Positions 16,030-25,133 of a stretch of DNA of 64,000 bases are shown one piece after another. Position numbers and translations under genes: made by a program. This DNA is from Bacillus sp. A301a_S52 (GTDB taxonomy: Bacteria > Bacillota > Bacilli > Bacillales > Salisediminibacteriaceae), in assembly GCA_024701455.1 (NCBI GenBank), contig JABXYP010000001.1, forward strand, positions 1,926,001 to 1,990,000. The letters are read 5' to 3'. Within the stretch, counting starts at the first letter, position 1; every line of letters starts with the position of its first letter. The notes under the pieces were generated by a model. The model was not told the origin of the DNA, did not search any database, and saw nothing but the letters and a program-made list of their open reading frames with translations.

Positions 16030-17082
16030 ATGTATGTTGTAAATAAAATCCACACAGTCGTAAATGATGCCTTGCATCTAGGAGCTTCCGATATTCATTT
16101 TATTCCTCAAGCGGAACATGCTGTCATTCGTATGCGTGTCGACGGCAAGATAAAACTTCGGCAAAAACTTCCCAATCATATGATGAGAAAACTTATTTCA
16201 CATTTGAAATTCGTTTCCGGAATGGATATTGGAGAACGTCGAAGACCGCAAAACCGTGGCCTTGATATGCGAGTAGGTGAGAAGACCATTCGTATGAGAT
16301 TATCAACTTTCCCCTCACAACCTTCTGAAACCCTCGTGTTGAGACTTTTTCTTCACAAACACGAATTGACAATAAAGCGATTAGCTTTATTTCCTTCTCA
16401 AGCTAAACTCCTTAAAGATCTTATTTCAACAACTTCAGGTCTTATTATTATTTCAGGTCCTACCGGGGTAGGAAAAACAACGACACTTTATTCGTTACTA
16501 AAAGAAAGACAAAATAAAACAAATGAGAATGTAATTACATTAGAAGATCCCATAGAACAACCTGAGACACATTTTTTGCAAATGGAAGTCAATGAGAAGG
16601 CGGGGGTCACCTATGCGGTTGGTTTAAAGAATTTACTTAGGCATGACCCTGATATTATTATGCTAGGAGAAGTCCGTGATCAGGAGACAGCCAAAATGGC
16701 AGTAAGGGCTGCATTAACTGGTCATTTAGTTGTGACGACTGTACATAGCAGCTCTGCAACAGGCGTGATAAAACGATTAATTGATTTGAGTATACCTCAG
16801 GGAGATTTAGAAGAAGTGCTTCATGCTGTCGTAGCCCAACGGCTCATACAACTGGCATGTCCATTTTGTTCCCAAAGATGTTCTCTCTATTGTGGAAAGT
16901 ATCGTGATAGGAGAAGAGCAGCCCTTTTTGAGATATTATATGGAGAAGCATTACGAAGCTCTTTAAAAAAGGCTAGATTTAGTGATAATACAGAAGGTGT
17001 CCCAGTTCGCTCTATGGCTCGTAAGTTTAATATGGCAGTAGCTTTGGGATATGTTCATCAAACAGAACATCGCTCAATATAG
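16030..17082 (+). CDS. comGA: competence pseudopilus ATPase ComGA
   Basis: A 350-residue type II/IV secretion ATPase that powers pseudopilus assembly for DNA uptake. Walker A is GPTGVGKTT (residues 143-151), the Asp box and Walker B lie in RHDPDIIMLGEVRDQET, and the His box is TTVHSSSA; CPFC near residue 280 belongs to the family's metal-binding Cys pattern. Length matches B. subtilis ComGA (about 356). It opens the comG operon, with AAAGGAGG upstream. Confidence 0.95.
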   Translation: MYVVNKIHTVVNDALHLGASDIHFIPQAEHAVIRMRVDGKIKLRQKLPNHMMRKLISHLKFVSGMDIGERRRPQNRGLDMRVGEKTIRMRLSTFPSQPSETLVLRLFLHKHELTIKRLALFPSQAKLLKDLISTTSGLIIISGPTGVGKTTTLYSLLKERQNKTNENVITLEDPIEQPETHFLQMEVNEKAGVTYAVGLKNLLRHDPDIIMLGEVRDQETAKMAVRAALTGHLVVTTVHSSSATGVIKRLIDLSIPQGDLEEVLHAVVAQRLIQLACPFCSQRCSLYCGKYRDRRRAALFEILYGEALRSSLKKARFSDNTEGVPVRSMARKFNMAVALGYVHQTEHRSI

Positions 17083-17096
17083 AAGGGAAGAGAGCT

Positions 17097-18119
17097 ATGC
17101 CTCACATATTTAAAAATGACCGATCGCGTAGTGATTTTCTTTATCAGATGTCATCATTACTTAATGAAGGCTACACATTGTCAGAAGCAATAAACATGCA
17201 GATACAATTCAGTGATAATAAAAGAAAGGAGTGGCTAAAAGCTGTTTATTCTCATCTCCTGCTTGGTGATTCGCTAACAGACCAATTGCTGAAGAAAGGA
17301 TTTCCAAAGGAGATCTTAAGCTACTTAGCATTGATGGAAAGGTATGGTGATCTTCGTGAGGGGTTACACCGTGCATCAGACATTCTTAAAAAAAGATGTG
17401 AGTTTAAAGAAAAGCTTAGAAAAGTAGTTCATTATCCCATTTTATTGTTGAGTGGGCTTATGGTAATGGGCGTTATCATGGTGGAAGGTGTCTTACCTCA
17501 GTTTGCTCTTTCGTTTCAATCCATGAATCAGGAACTTCCTGTCCTTACTCGTGTGATACTCGCAATGAGTCACTGGGTACGTTTACCGTTTTTTATTACG
17601 TGCGGAGTGATACTTTTAATGGTTATCATGTGGTTTAGAAGGAAACCAGTTATAGATCAAATTGGTCTTGCCCTCTCCCTTCCTCTTGTGAAACATTACC
17701 TCAGACAAATCCTTACTTATTACTTCACATGTCAATTTTATCCCCTTCTCAAAAATGGTTTTTCACTTAAAGAAACATTAGATATCATAGAAAAAGGTGC
17801 CTATTTAACTTTTTTTCAACAAGAAGCGCGTCGACTTAGATTAGGTCTAGAGGCAGGGAATAACCTAGCTGATCTAGTTAATGACGTTGTATTTTATTTA
17901 CCTCAATTACACACCGTTATTTCTATGGGGGAATCTAAGGGGGACCTTGGGAAAGAATGTGAAAGGTTTTCAGAATTCTTATTTCATCAAATGTACGAGA
18001 ATACTTACAAAGTACTTCAATTATTTCAACCAATTATTTTGTGCGTGATCGGATTTGGTATTACACTTTTATTTCTATCCATGATGCTACCCGTATTGTC
18101 TATTATGGATGCTTGGTAA
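17097..18119 (+). CDS. comGB: competence pseudopilus membrane protein ComGB
   Basis: A 340-residue GspF/PilC-type inner-membrane platform protein with three or so membrane segments (about 125-145, 165-185, 310-335) and the two repeated cytoplasmic F domains typical of the family (LNEGYTLSEAINM; LKNGFSLKETLDII). It follows comGA by 14 bases. Unlike in B. subtilis, 524 bases separate its stop from the comGC start. Confidence 0.93.
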   Translation: MPHIFKNDRSRSDFLYQMSSLLNEGYTLSEAINMQIQFSDNKRKEWLKAVYSHLLLGDSLTDQLLKKGFPKEILSYLALMERYGDLREGLHRASDILKKRCEFKEKLRKVVHYPILLLSGLMVMGVIMVEGVLPQFALSFQSMNQELPVLTRVILAMSHWVRLPFFITCGVILLMVIMWFRRKPVIDQIGLALSLPLVKHYLRQILTYYFTCQFYPLLKNGFSLKETLDIIEKGAYLTFFQQEARRLRLGLEAGNNLADLVNDVVFYLPQLHTVISMGESKGDLGKECERFSEFLFHQMYENTYKVLQLFQPIILCVIGFGITLLFLSMMLPVLSIMDAW

Positions 18120-18643
18120 AGAGAGAGAAGTGGCTTGAGAGGCCTTTGGATGAGATGAAGGAGAAAAATGCTGACCTTTGTTTTTGCCTCTTTAAAGCTA
18201 TTTAAAATTCGTTTGGGACCTAAAAAAGGAAAAGATGTGTAGCTTGCATATGTTTAATATTTCGTTTGTTTTTTATTTTGCTTAACCTTTTGCTTTTCGT
18301 CTATCCATTTAACTAGGTCAAGCTCTTGCTTATTTAATAATCTTCCTAACGCGAGAGCGATTTTTTTATGGCGAACTTTCGTAAGGTAATGGGCAGTAGA
18401 TGAAGTCACTACAAAATAACCTCCTTAGTAAGGACAAACTTATATTTAAAAATATATGCTAATAATAATTATATATGACTTGGGGAAGAAAGAACAGAAG
18501 ATATTGTCGATGAATTTAGAACAATGACGAATTATGGATTGAAGTGATAGTGTGTAAACAGAGCTTCAGATGAGAAGATCAGCTATATGTCTTAAAAGGT
18601 CCTAGCGGTATGGGATGATGACTAAAAATTGGAGGTGTGTAGT
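18120..18643. other. unusual spacer inside the comG operon
   Basis: comGB and comGC are normally almost contiguous. Here 524 bases lie between them, with no pilin-like frame on the plus strand, an AT-rich stretch at 18440-18475, and a minus-strand small gene candidate (18254-18409). Whether comGC-GG is still read from the comGA promoter or from a promoter in this spacer cannot be told. Confidence 0.6.
18254..18409 (-). CDS. small antisense-oriented gene candidate inside comG
   Basis: A 51-codon frame beginning GTG at 18409, with AAGGAGG 10 bases upstream on the minus strand. The product is basic and largely helical: residues 12-40 (VRHKKIALALGRLLNKQELD, then LVKWIDEKQ) look like an amphipathic helix pair, and the tail is Lys/Gln-rich. 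I do not recognise it. The good ribosome site and protein-like composition argue for a real gene; the lack of any visible terminator and the location inside an operon of opposite orientation argue for caution. Confidence 0.45.
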   Translation of the reverse strand: MTSSTAHYLTKVRHKKIALALGRLLNKQELDLVKWIDEKQKVKQNKKQTKY

Positions 18644-18964
18644 TTGAAGGCTACTAATATCTTTTTAAAATCCGAAAGGGGTTTTACTCTCATAGAAATG
18701 ATGATTGTCTTAGTCATTATTTCAGTACTACTCCTTATTGTAGTACCAAATTTGTCTAAAAATCAGACCGTTGCGTCTAATAAAGGATGTGAAGCGACGA
18801 TTGAACTTATAAGAACACAAGTGGTGGCTTATCAAGTTGAGAATCAAAAGATGCCTAAGTCAATAGACGAGTTGAAAAATGATTATGTAGAAAGGACGAC
18901 GTGTCCTGATGGTACAGAATTAACATTAGTAGGAGATAAAGTGAAGAAAGTGAGTTCACCATAA
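18644..18964 (+). CDS. comGC: major pseudopilin ComGC
   Basis: A 106-residue type IV pilin-like protein. The prepilin motif is ERGFTLIEMM: cleavage by ComC after Gly13 leaves Phe at position 1 and the conserved Glu at position 5 of the mature protein, then a hydrophobic helix (MIVLVIISVLLLIVVPN). Two later Cys (in KGCEAT and TTCPDG) fit the intramolecular disulfide known for ComGC. The TTG at 18644 lies 8 bases after GGAGG; a TTG at 18629 overlaps that site and is less likely. Confidence 0.95.
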   Translation: MKATNIFLKSERGFTLIEMMIVLVIISVLLLIVVPNLSKNQTVASNKGCEATIELIRTQVVAYQVENQKMPKSIDELKNDYVERTTCPDGTELTLVGDKVKKVSSP

Positions 18965-19413
18965 TGGTAGAACATTTATTGAGGAAATCTAACGGTTTTT
19001 CAATGTTAGAGCTTCTCATTGTGCTTGGAGTATTATCGTTAGAATTAACTATTAGTATACCGTCGGTTCAAAGTACAAAGGAGAACCTTCTTCTAATGAA
19101 TTATTTAACTAGGCTGGAACACGATTTATATTATTATCAATTATATGCAGTTACGAGTGGACAAAGAGTCACCGTACACTTTGGGATAGACGCACCGGTT
19201 TATACAGTAATAGTGGAAGACGAGGTGATTGTAGAACGCTCTGGGCCTTCAGAACTTCAATTTATTGAAGAGTCTCTAAAGTTAGATGAATTAGTGTTTC
19301 TTGAAAAAGGTGGCCTGCAAAGATCTGGACGTATTACCATCAAACATGGAAGAACATCGTATAGCCTTGTTTTTCAGTTTGCAAGGGGGCGATTTTATTT
19401 TGAGAGAATCTGA
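18964..19413 (+). CDS. comGD: minor pseudopilin ComGD
   Basis: A 149-residue minor pseudopilin with prepilin motif NGFSMLELLIVLGVLSLE near residues 10-27, then a globular beta-rich domain. The start overlaps the comGC stop by one base. Position and length agree with B. subtilis ComGD. Confidence 0.92.
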   Translation: MVEHLLRKSNGFSMLELLIVLGVLSLELTISIPSVQSTKENLLLMNYLTRLEHDLYYYQLYAVTSGQRVTVHFGIDAPVYTVIVEDEVIVERSGPSELQFIEESLKLDELVFLEKGGLQRSGRITIKHGRTSYSLVFQFARGRFYFERI

Positions 19414-19738
19414 GCATGGCTATTTTTTGTTTGAATCAGTGGTAGGCTTGTGTATTTTAGCTCTCTTAGTTTCCATTCTTTTCCCTACTATTATGCAGAT
19501 TCAATTAGAAAGAGTGACAATCAGAGAGCAGCAAGAAGCAAGAGCGTTATTAACCGAAGAAATCCTTGTAAATTCAGTTGGCTATCAATCTATGCCATTC
19601 CCAAATGTTGTAGAAGGACATTATCAAACTTACACAGTTCAGGCAGTAAAAGATAATAAAATATGGTTTGTATGTCTCAATTGGGAAGGGAAAAACAGCC
19701 GTGCTCAATCAGTTTGTCATTCTTATTATAAAAAATAA
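19400..19738 (+). CDS. comGE: minor pseudopilin ComGE
   Basis: A 112-residue minor pseudopilin. The chosen TTG start gives MRESEHGYFLFESVVG, with the pilin-like segment HGYFLFESVVGLCILALLV. The Glu of the pilin motif is present but the residue after the cleavage Gly is Tyr. It overlaps comGD by 14 bases, and AAGGGGG 10 bases upstream is the ribosome site; the frame is open further upstream without one. Confidence 0.88.
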   Translation: MRESEHGYFLFESVVGLCILALLVSILFPTIMQIQLERVTIREQQEARALLTEEILVNSVGYQSMPFPNVVEGHYQTYTVQAVKDNKIWFVCLNWEGKNSRAQSVCHSYYKK

Positions 19739-20195
19739 AAAAGGATTTTCTTTAATTGAAGCCATGATTAGCTTATTTATTTTCGTTGTCGTCGTCACAC
19801 TTTATTCGACAATAGCTCACTATTGGATGTTAGCATCACATCAGGTGAACACATTTTCATATGAGGAATTTGTCTTTTTTACGAATCACCTACAAGCGGA
19901 ATTTAGAGAAAGTGAGGTGTATTGGGTAGATGAGAATGAAGAAAAATTGTATATTGTTAGACCTCTAGACAATCAAATTGTGCACTATGAAAAATATAAA
20001 AATACAGTGAGACGGCAAGTTAGAGGGATGGGACATGAAGTTTTTTTACAGCGAGTGACAGACTTTCGGGTAGTTGAAACAGCGTACGGTATAAAGATAG
20101 AAGTAGCACATAAAAATACGATCTGGCAAAAAAACCTGCTCCATCTTCCTAAGTATCTTACCTCTAGTGATCGTAAGGAGGGGAAAGATGAATGA
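19701..20195 (+). CDS. comGF: minor pseudopilin ComGF
   Basis: A 164-residue protein with prepilin-like KKGFSLIEAMISLFIFVVVV near its N-terminus. The GTG at 19701 follows AAGGG by 10 bases and overlaps comGE by 38 bases; an ATG at 19668 would add 11 residues but has no better site. In family proteins ComGF forms a complex with ComGD, ComGE and ComGG. Confidence 0.88.
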   Translation: MLNQFVILIIKNKKGFSLIEAMISLFIFVVVVTLYSTIAHYWMLASHQVNTFSYEEFVFFTNHLQAEFRESEVYWVDENEEKLYIVRPLDNQIVHYEKYKNTVRRQVRGMGHEVFLQRVTDFRVVETAYGIKIEVAHKNTIWQKNLLHLPKYLTSSDRKEGKDE

Positions 20196-20562
20196 AAAAG
20201 GCTTTACACTCATACTTATGCTCATTATATTAATGTGCTTATCATTAGCGATGATAACACTTTTAAACCTTTATGAACATGAAATGGCATTTGCCAATTT
20301 AGAACAAGAATGGGCTACCTTAGATCACCTAGTCGTAACTGCGACTGCAGAGATTGTGGAAATGATAGAACAGCAGGAGAAATATGAGTTAATGTCAAAA
20401 AGCGCATTAGTATATAAAGAAGGAATAGTAACATTTGATATTGAGCAGGCAGGGAGTCATTATAACGTGTTATTAACAAGTGAAACAAGTTCTTCGTATG
20501 AAAAAAAAGTCAGCTTTATTTTTAACATACAGACAGGGAGAATAGAAAGTTGGCAAGAGTAG
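20188..20562 (+). CDS. comGG: minor pseudopilin ComGG
   Basis: A 124-residue protein with a class III-like signal (NEKGFTLILMLIILMCLSLA) whose motif lacks the conserved Glu at mature position 5, as is usual for ComGG/GspK-like members. The ATG at 20188 follows AAGGAGGGG and overlaps comGF by 8 bases. It closes the comG gene set. Confidence 0.88.
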   Translation: MNEKGFTLILMLIILMCLSLAMITLLNLYEHEMAFANLEQEWATLDHLVVTATAEIVEMIEQQEKYELMSKSALVYKEGIVTFDIEQAGSHYNVLLTSETSSSYEKKVSFIFNIQTGRIESWQE

Positions 20563-20654
20563 CTTACCTTTTAATTTTGCGTCTATTTTGACTAGTTCAC
20601 TGTATTTTTGGTTATACTGGTGATTAATTCGATAGGTTGGAAAGGTGATAATTA

Positions 20655-20834
20655 ATGAAAACAAATGATTATGTGAAATATATGACCGAACAATTAGTCA
20701 GTTATGTTGATATTCCTAGAGAAGAGCGAAAGGAAAAAAGACAGTTAAAAAAGAAGAACCAACCACCAATTTCTTATCGTTTATTTGGTTTAATTCCAGT
20801 CGCCTTTCGTTTTTTATTCAATCGCCATAAGTAG
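20655..20834 (+). CDS. yqzE: YqzE family protein
   Basis: A 59-residue basic protein (MKTNDYVKYMTEQLVSYVD start, Arg/Lys-rich middle, hydrophobic YRLFGLIPVAFRFLF end). This matches YqzE, found directly after comGG in B. subtilis and related species. Function unknown, though some comG-adjacent copies are induced in competence. GAAAGGTGAT serves as ribosome site. Confidence 0.85.
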   Translation: MKTNDYVKYMTEQLVSYVDIPREERKEKRQLKKKNQPPISYRLFGLIPVAFRFLFNRHK

Positions 20835-20854
20835 ATTATCGCTAGCTGAAAGGG

Positions 20855-21649
20855 TTACTTTTGTGATAATGGGTGCGAGTGTAAATAAAATAATCCGCCG
20901 TTAACAATCGATAACTCGATAGTTGGTTTGTATTGCTCGATAATAGCTTCTTTTTCCTTTTCATAAGAAGCTGGCTTTGGAAAAACATCCTCATAAAAAA
21001 TATCCAATAATGATAAATCTTCTTTCATTTTCTCCTCTGCGGCATGCGCCCATTCATGATCTTCATGTTCGATCTTCTTCTTTATATGATTTTGAATACG
21101 GCTTATCCCTGTGGCTGGTTTTATTAACGGCGTAAGGGTGAAACAGTAGTCTGGTATTGTGACATGATATGAACGATTGTCAATTAGCGTATGGAAGTCA
21201 TTTAACATTTCTCCAGTTATTAAACTTAAACCAATAGAGAAGAACATTTCTTTTTTTTGGTGACACTTATATGATATTTTCCCATTTAGACTTAACCAGG
21301 GCTTCAATGATATCGCTTGTGACGAAGTATTTACTCCTTCGTAAAATTTTCCGTGTGCGCCTTTCTTCTCAACGAAACGAAAGATCTCATGCAGTCGTTG
21401 AGAACCAAAATGGATGAACTCTGCTTGTTGTTTTTCATCTTCATGCTCAGTTTTTAATGTTAATATGGCAGGCTGAGGTTCAGCTCTTGTTTTTTCAACA
21501 TAGTGCCAGTAAAATGGTCTGTTCATTAAAGCCTTATCCATCTCTTTAGTGAGCTGAACTTGAAAGGTTTTTGGGGATAACTCGGTAATATTACATTCAT
21601 TTTCTTTAAAGAAATGTGTTAAAAAACTGTGTATCTCAGTTTGATGCAT
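20855..21649 (-). CDS. yqhG: YqhG family protein
   Basis: A 264-residue soluble protein matching YqhG, which accompanies the helicase YqhH in Bacillus (opening MHQTEIHSFLTHFFKENEC). Function unknown. The frame extends 8 codons upstream of the chosen ATG, but AAGGAG 9 bases before 21649 supports this start. It overlaps the end of yqhH by 14 bases, so the pair is translationally coupled. Confidence 0.85.
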   Translation of the reverse strand: MHQTEIHSFLTHFFKENECNITELSPKTFQVQLTKEMDKALMNRPFYWHYVEKTRAEPQPAILTLKTEHEDEKQQAEFIHFGSQRLHEIFRFVEKKGAHGKFYEGVNTSSQAISLKPWLSLNGKISYKCHQKKEMFFSIGLSLITGEMLNDFHTLIDNRSYHVTIPDYCFTLTPLIKPATGISRIQNHIKKKIEHEDHEWAHAAEEKMKEDLSLLDIFYEDVFPKPASYEKEKEAIIEQYKPTIELSIVNGGLFYLHSHPLSQK

Positions 21650-23309
21650 AAGAAGAAGCTCCTTCCGTTTCATTCATAATTGATGCTAGGTGATCCAATT
21701 TCACTTTCATTTCCCCAGCTGAATCTGATTGAGAAAAAATATGAGATAGATGGGTTTGAACACTGGTCTCTCCCAGTTTCTCTAATATGTCATCTAGCTC
21801 TCCTACCACTCCCTCAAAAAGGCCAATTTTTTTATACAATAAGTGAAGGATATGATCTTCAATGGTTTTGTCTATGGCTAGGTGGTAAATGTGTACATCA
21901 TTTTCTTGTCCTAGTCTGTGGACTCTTCCTATTCGCTGCTCTATTCTCATAGGGTTCCATGGAAGATCATAGTTGATTATACGATGGCAAAATTGAAGGT
22001 TAATTCCTTCACCACCTGCTTCAGTTGCAATTAATACTTGTGCATTGTCTTTAAACAGCTGCTTCATCCAATCTTTCTTACTACGTTTAAAGCCACCACG
22101 AAAAGGAACTGAAGTGATGCCATGTTGAGCTAAAAACCATTGCAAATATAGCTGGGAAGCTCTATATTCTGTAAAGATTATAACCTTTTCATTGGGCTGC
22201 CATGAGCTGATTAATTCCAACACTTTTTCTGCTTTGGGATGAGTGTTAAGACCTGATAAGTCGGTGATTATTTCTTTTAACATGTTAGTGATTATCGTTG
22301 GATAAGATGTATTCTTTTCAAGCGTTTGACTAAGTGTCAATAATGCAGCTTCTTTACTTGAGCATAATTCTCGTTGAAGAGTAAGTGTTAGAAACCCAGC
22401 TTGAGTACCTGCTTGTAATTGTTTCAAATGGTGTTTAAAAGTCGATAGCTTTTCGTAGACTGTATAGTAGTTTTGATCAAAAAAGACGGGAACTGTTTCT
22501 ACAATACGTTTAGGCCATGACATTGACGTTTCTTCACGACGTGTTCGAATCATGACTTTTTGAATTAACTGCCTTAACTCCCCGTCATGCTCCCTTTTTT
22601 TAAAATGCTTCGAAAAACTCTCTTCATCACCAAGATAACCAGGCTTTAAAAGAGAAATGAGGTAATAAAGCTCAGACAATTTATTCTGCACAGGGGTTGC
22701 TGTAAGTAATAAACAAAATTTTCTTTGGAGTTCTTTTATGAACTGATAGTTTTTAGTCTTCTTATTTTTCAATTTATGAGCTTCATCGATGATGACCATA
22801 TCATAAGTAATGTCTTTAATCACGGATGCATGAGGCTCTCGTTTGGCAGTATCTAACGAGGAAACCATAATATCCACGTGTTCCCACTGTGGTTTTTTTC
22901 GTTGCTCAATGGCAGGGATATAAAACTTACTATTCAATTCAACACACCATTGACTTACAAGAGAAGCTGGTGCTAAGATCAACACTTTTTTAACTAGTCC
23001 ACGAATCATATACTCTTTTAAAATCAAACCAGCTTCAATGGTTTTTCCAAGCCCAACTTCATCCGCCAAAATAGCTTTCCCATTCATCTCTTGGACAGCT
23101 TTCTCTGCTGCTTCATATTGATAGTCATGAAAAGTTAGAGTAGGAAGATATTTTGGAGCTTCGAGACCTTGGAAAGTTGATATCACCTGCTGTTTCCCGA
23201 TTTGAAAAGCCATGTTAAATTGTTCCCAGCTAGAAAAAGATGCAGGGTGTTGAAGGGCATCGCTAAATTGACGCTTCCAAGAATCATTTATTATAATAGG
23301 TGGTTTCAT
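21636..23309 (-). CDS. yqhH: SNF2-family helicase YqhH
   Basis: A 557-residue SWI2/SNF2-type DNA translocase. Motif I is DEVGLGKTIEAGL (residues 83-95), motif II DEAH (175-178), motif III LTATPVQN, and the C-terminal helicase half carries IIFTEYRASQLYLQWFL, ATEAGGEGINLQ and the QRIGRVHRLGQ arginine-finger motif. The length is that of minimal RapA/HepA-like members. The partner yqhG follows with overlap; the pair is divergent from the gcv operon, as in B. subtilis. Role unproven; RNA polymerase recycling or DNA repair are possibilities from family. Confidence 0.92.
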   Translation of the reverse strand: MKPPIIINDSWKRQFSDALQHPASFSSWEQFNMAFQIGKQQVISTFQGLEAPKYLPTLTFHDYQYEAAEKAVQEMNGKAILADEVGLGKTIEAGLILKEYMIRGLVKKVLILAPASLVSQWCVELNSKFYIPAIEQRKKPQWEHVDIMVSSLDTAKREPHASVIKDITYDMVIIDEAHKLKNKKTKNYQFIKELQRKFCLLLTATPVQNKLSELYYLISLLKPGYLGDEESFSKHFKKREHDGELRQLIQKVMIRTRREETSMSWPKRIVETVPVFFDQNYYTVYEKLSTFKHHLKQLQAGTQAGFLTLTLQRELCSSKEAALLTLSQTLEKNTSYPTIITNMLKEIITDLSGLNTHPKAEKVLELISSWQPNEKVIIFTEYRASQLYLQWFLAQHGITSVPFRGGFKRSKKDWMKQLFKDNAQVLIATEAGGEGINLQFCHRIINYDLPWNPMRIEQRIGRVHRLGQENDVHIYHLAIDKTIEDHILHLLYKKIGLFEGVVGELDDILEKLGETSVQTHLSHIFSQSDSAGEMKVKLDHLASIMNETEGASSYASN

Positions 23310-23510
23310 AAGTACTAACCTTCCTTTCGCAATTTAGAGATACTTGATCATGTAGATTAATTGAATAGTCAGTAAAGTGCTAAAAATGAAAACTCATGGT
23401 TGCTTTAAAAAAAAGAATGATGGTAACATAAGATTATTGAAAGATGTTTTGTGGGTTAGTATGAGCAGTTTCCGTAAGAAATATAAAATTACATACGATG
23501 CGAATGAAAA

Positions 23511-23751
23511 TAAGGGGAGAGAACGTTCTGTTTGAACGTCGCCGAAGGAGCAAACCAACTTGTTGCGTGAATCTCTCAGGCAAAAAGACTCTTATTGGAC
23601 GCAACTCTGGAAAGTATCTGCACAATACAATGCAGGACACCCATGGGGAAACTTTGCTGGTAAATTAAAAATTATTTAACTAGTAAGGAAAACTCTCAGG
23701 TCACACGACAGAGACATGTCTCGTTTTAAAGGCATGTCTCTGTCTTTTTTT
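23511..23751 (+). promoter_or_regulatory. tandem glycine riboswitch controlling gcvT-gcvPA-gcvPB
   Basis: Two glycine aptamers in tandem are recognisable. Aptamer 1 (about 23514-23592) has GGGGAGAGAAC, the CGCCGAAGGAGCAAA core and ATCTCTCAGGCAAAAAGAC. Aptamer 2 (about 23597-23710) has the GGACGCAACTCTGGAAAG start, CCATGGGGAAACTTT and AACTCTCAGGTCACACGACAGAG. The second aptamer ends inside the 5' arm of a terminator (23707-23751), so glycine binding should prevent termination and switch on the cleavage system. This is the classic arrangement upstream of gcvT in Bacillus. Confidence 0.95.
23707..23751 (+). terminator. riboswitch-controlled terminator
   Basis: GACAGAGACATG pairs with CATGTCTCTGTC (12 bp) over a 14-base loop, followed by an eight-T run. 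Its 5' arm shares sequence with the 3' end of the second glycine aptamer. Confidence 0.93.
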
Positions 23752-23875
23752 GTGCTGTGAGAGGTAGTATCAGTATTCTCCTATAACTCATAGCTCGTAT
23801 GGCTAGTCTCAACTAAAGCGGATCTCATGAAACATCTTTACATAATGACATTAATATTTTGGAGGTGTAGTCACT

Positions 23876-24964
23876 ATGTCAGGAAAAAGAACCCCCTTGT
23901 TCACTGCTTATGAAAAAAAAGGGAAGCTGATTGATTTTGGAGGATGGGAGCTCCCAGTTCAATTTTCTAGCATCCAAGAAGAACATGAAGCTGTTAGGAC
24001 GAAGGCAGGCTTGTTTGATGTTTCTCACATGGGTGAGATTGAAATTAAAGGCCCAGGGACCCTTGCCTTTCTACAGCATATGTTGACAAATGACGTTGAG
24101 AAAGTAAATATTGGAAGTTGTCAATATACGATCATGTGTAATGAGAGTGGTGGTACTATTGACGACCTTGTCCTTTATAAGCGGTCAGATGAAGATGTGT
24201 TACTTGTTGTTAATGCTGCTAATATAGAAAAAGATTTCAACTGGTTAAAGCAGCACATTTTTGGAGATGTTCAAATTTTGAGCGCGTCTGATCAGTATGC
24301 CCAATTGGCAATCCAGGGGCCAAAAGCTGAAGAAATAACTCAACAGCTTACGAATGAGCCTTTAAGTCAGATAACATTTTTTAAGTTTAAAGATGAGGTA
24401 GAGCTCGCTGGAAAGTCAGTACTCATTTCTCGAACTGGCTACACTGGTGAAGATGGTTTTGAAATATATTGTCGCCCTGAAGATGCCGTATTATTATGGG
24501 AGCGGTTAATAGAGTTTGGAACAAAATTTGGGATATTACCTTGTGGGTTAGGAGCTCGAGATACACTAAGGTTTGAGGCGAAATTAGCACTTTACGGACA
24601 AGAATTATCTGAAACTATTTCTCCAATAGAAGCAGGTATAAGCTTCGCAGTCAAAACAGAAAAGGAATCAAATTTTATCGGCAAGGATGTTTTAACACGG
24701 CAGAAAGAGCAAGGTGTAACACGTAAGCTTGTAGGACTTGAGATGGTTGAAAAAGGTATCCCACGTTCTCAATACGAGGTCTATAAAAACGATGAGAAAA
24801 TAGGGTTCATTACAACTGGTACGCAATCTCCCACATTAAAGAAAAATATAGGATTGGCTTTAATAGATGCCACATATAAAGATTTAGAAACTGAGGTAGA
24901 GGTACAAATCAGGAAACGACGTGCAAAAGCTAAGATTGTTAAAACACCTTTTTATCACAGATAA
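23876..24964 (+). CDS. gcvT: glycine cleavage system aminomethyltransferase (T protein)
   Basis: A 362-residue T protein that transfers the methylene group from lipoyl-bound aminomethyl to tetrahydrofolate. Features: [23 protein letters not shown], the [16 protein letters not shown] motif, [14 protein letters not shown] and [19 protein letters not shown] precedes the ATG. The last codons (Phe-Tyr-His-Arg-stop) lie on the first bases of repeat copy E; as I recall B. subtilis GcvT ends TPFYKR, so the repeat seems to have replaced only the final residues. Confidence 0.96.
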   Translation: MSGKRTPLFTAYEKKGKLIDFGGWELPVQFSSIQEEHEAVRTKAGLFDVSHMGEIEIKGPGTLAFLQHMLTNDVEKVNIGSCQYTIMCNESGGTIDDLVLYKRSDEDVLLVVNAANIEKDFNWLKQHIFGDVQILSASDQYAQLAIQGPKAEEITQQLTNEPLSQITFFKFKDEVELAGKSVLISRTGYTGEDGFEIYCRPEDAVLLWERLIEFGTKFGILPCGLGARDTLRFEAKLALYGQELSETISPIEAGISFAVKTEKESNFIGKDVLTRQKEQGVTRKLVGLEMVEKGIPRSQYEVYKNDEKIGFITTGTQSPTLKKNIGLALIDATYKDLETEVEVQIRKRRAKAKIVKTPFYHR

Positions 24965-25103
24965 GCGTTAAAACTCCCGACTCAAAATAGAGGAGAGATA
25001 ACTCTATTTAGCGGGAGATAACGGACGCTAATGTCCTGATTTACTCAACTAACAATCAGTGGAAGAAGGATGATAACTCTCACTGATTGAAGGGGCGTTT
25101 TAT
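24951..25103 (+). repeat. bcr1-like structured repeat, copy E, inside the gcv operon
   Basis: A 153-bp copy from TTTATCACAGATAAGCG to GGGGCGTTTTAT. It supplies the last codons and the stop of gcvT and fills most of the gap to gcvPA, so it is present in the operon mRNA. Arms CTCCCG..GCGGGAG, AAATAGAG..CTCTATTT and AATCAGTG..CACTGATT are intact. Confidence 0.88.
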
Positions 25104-25133
25104 AAACGGGACTAAACCTAAGGGGGAAACACT

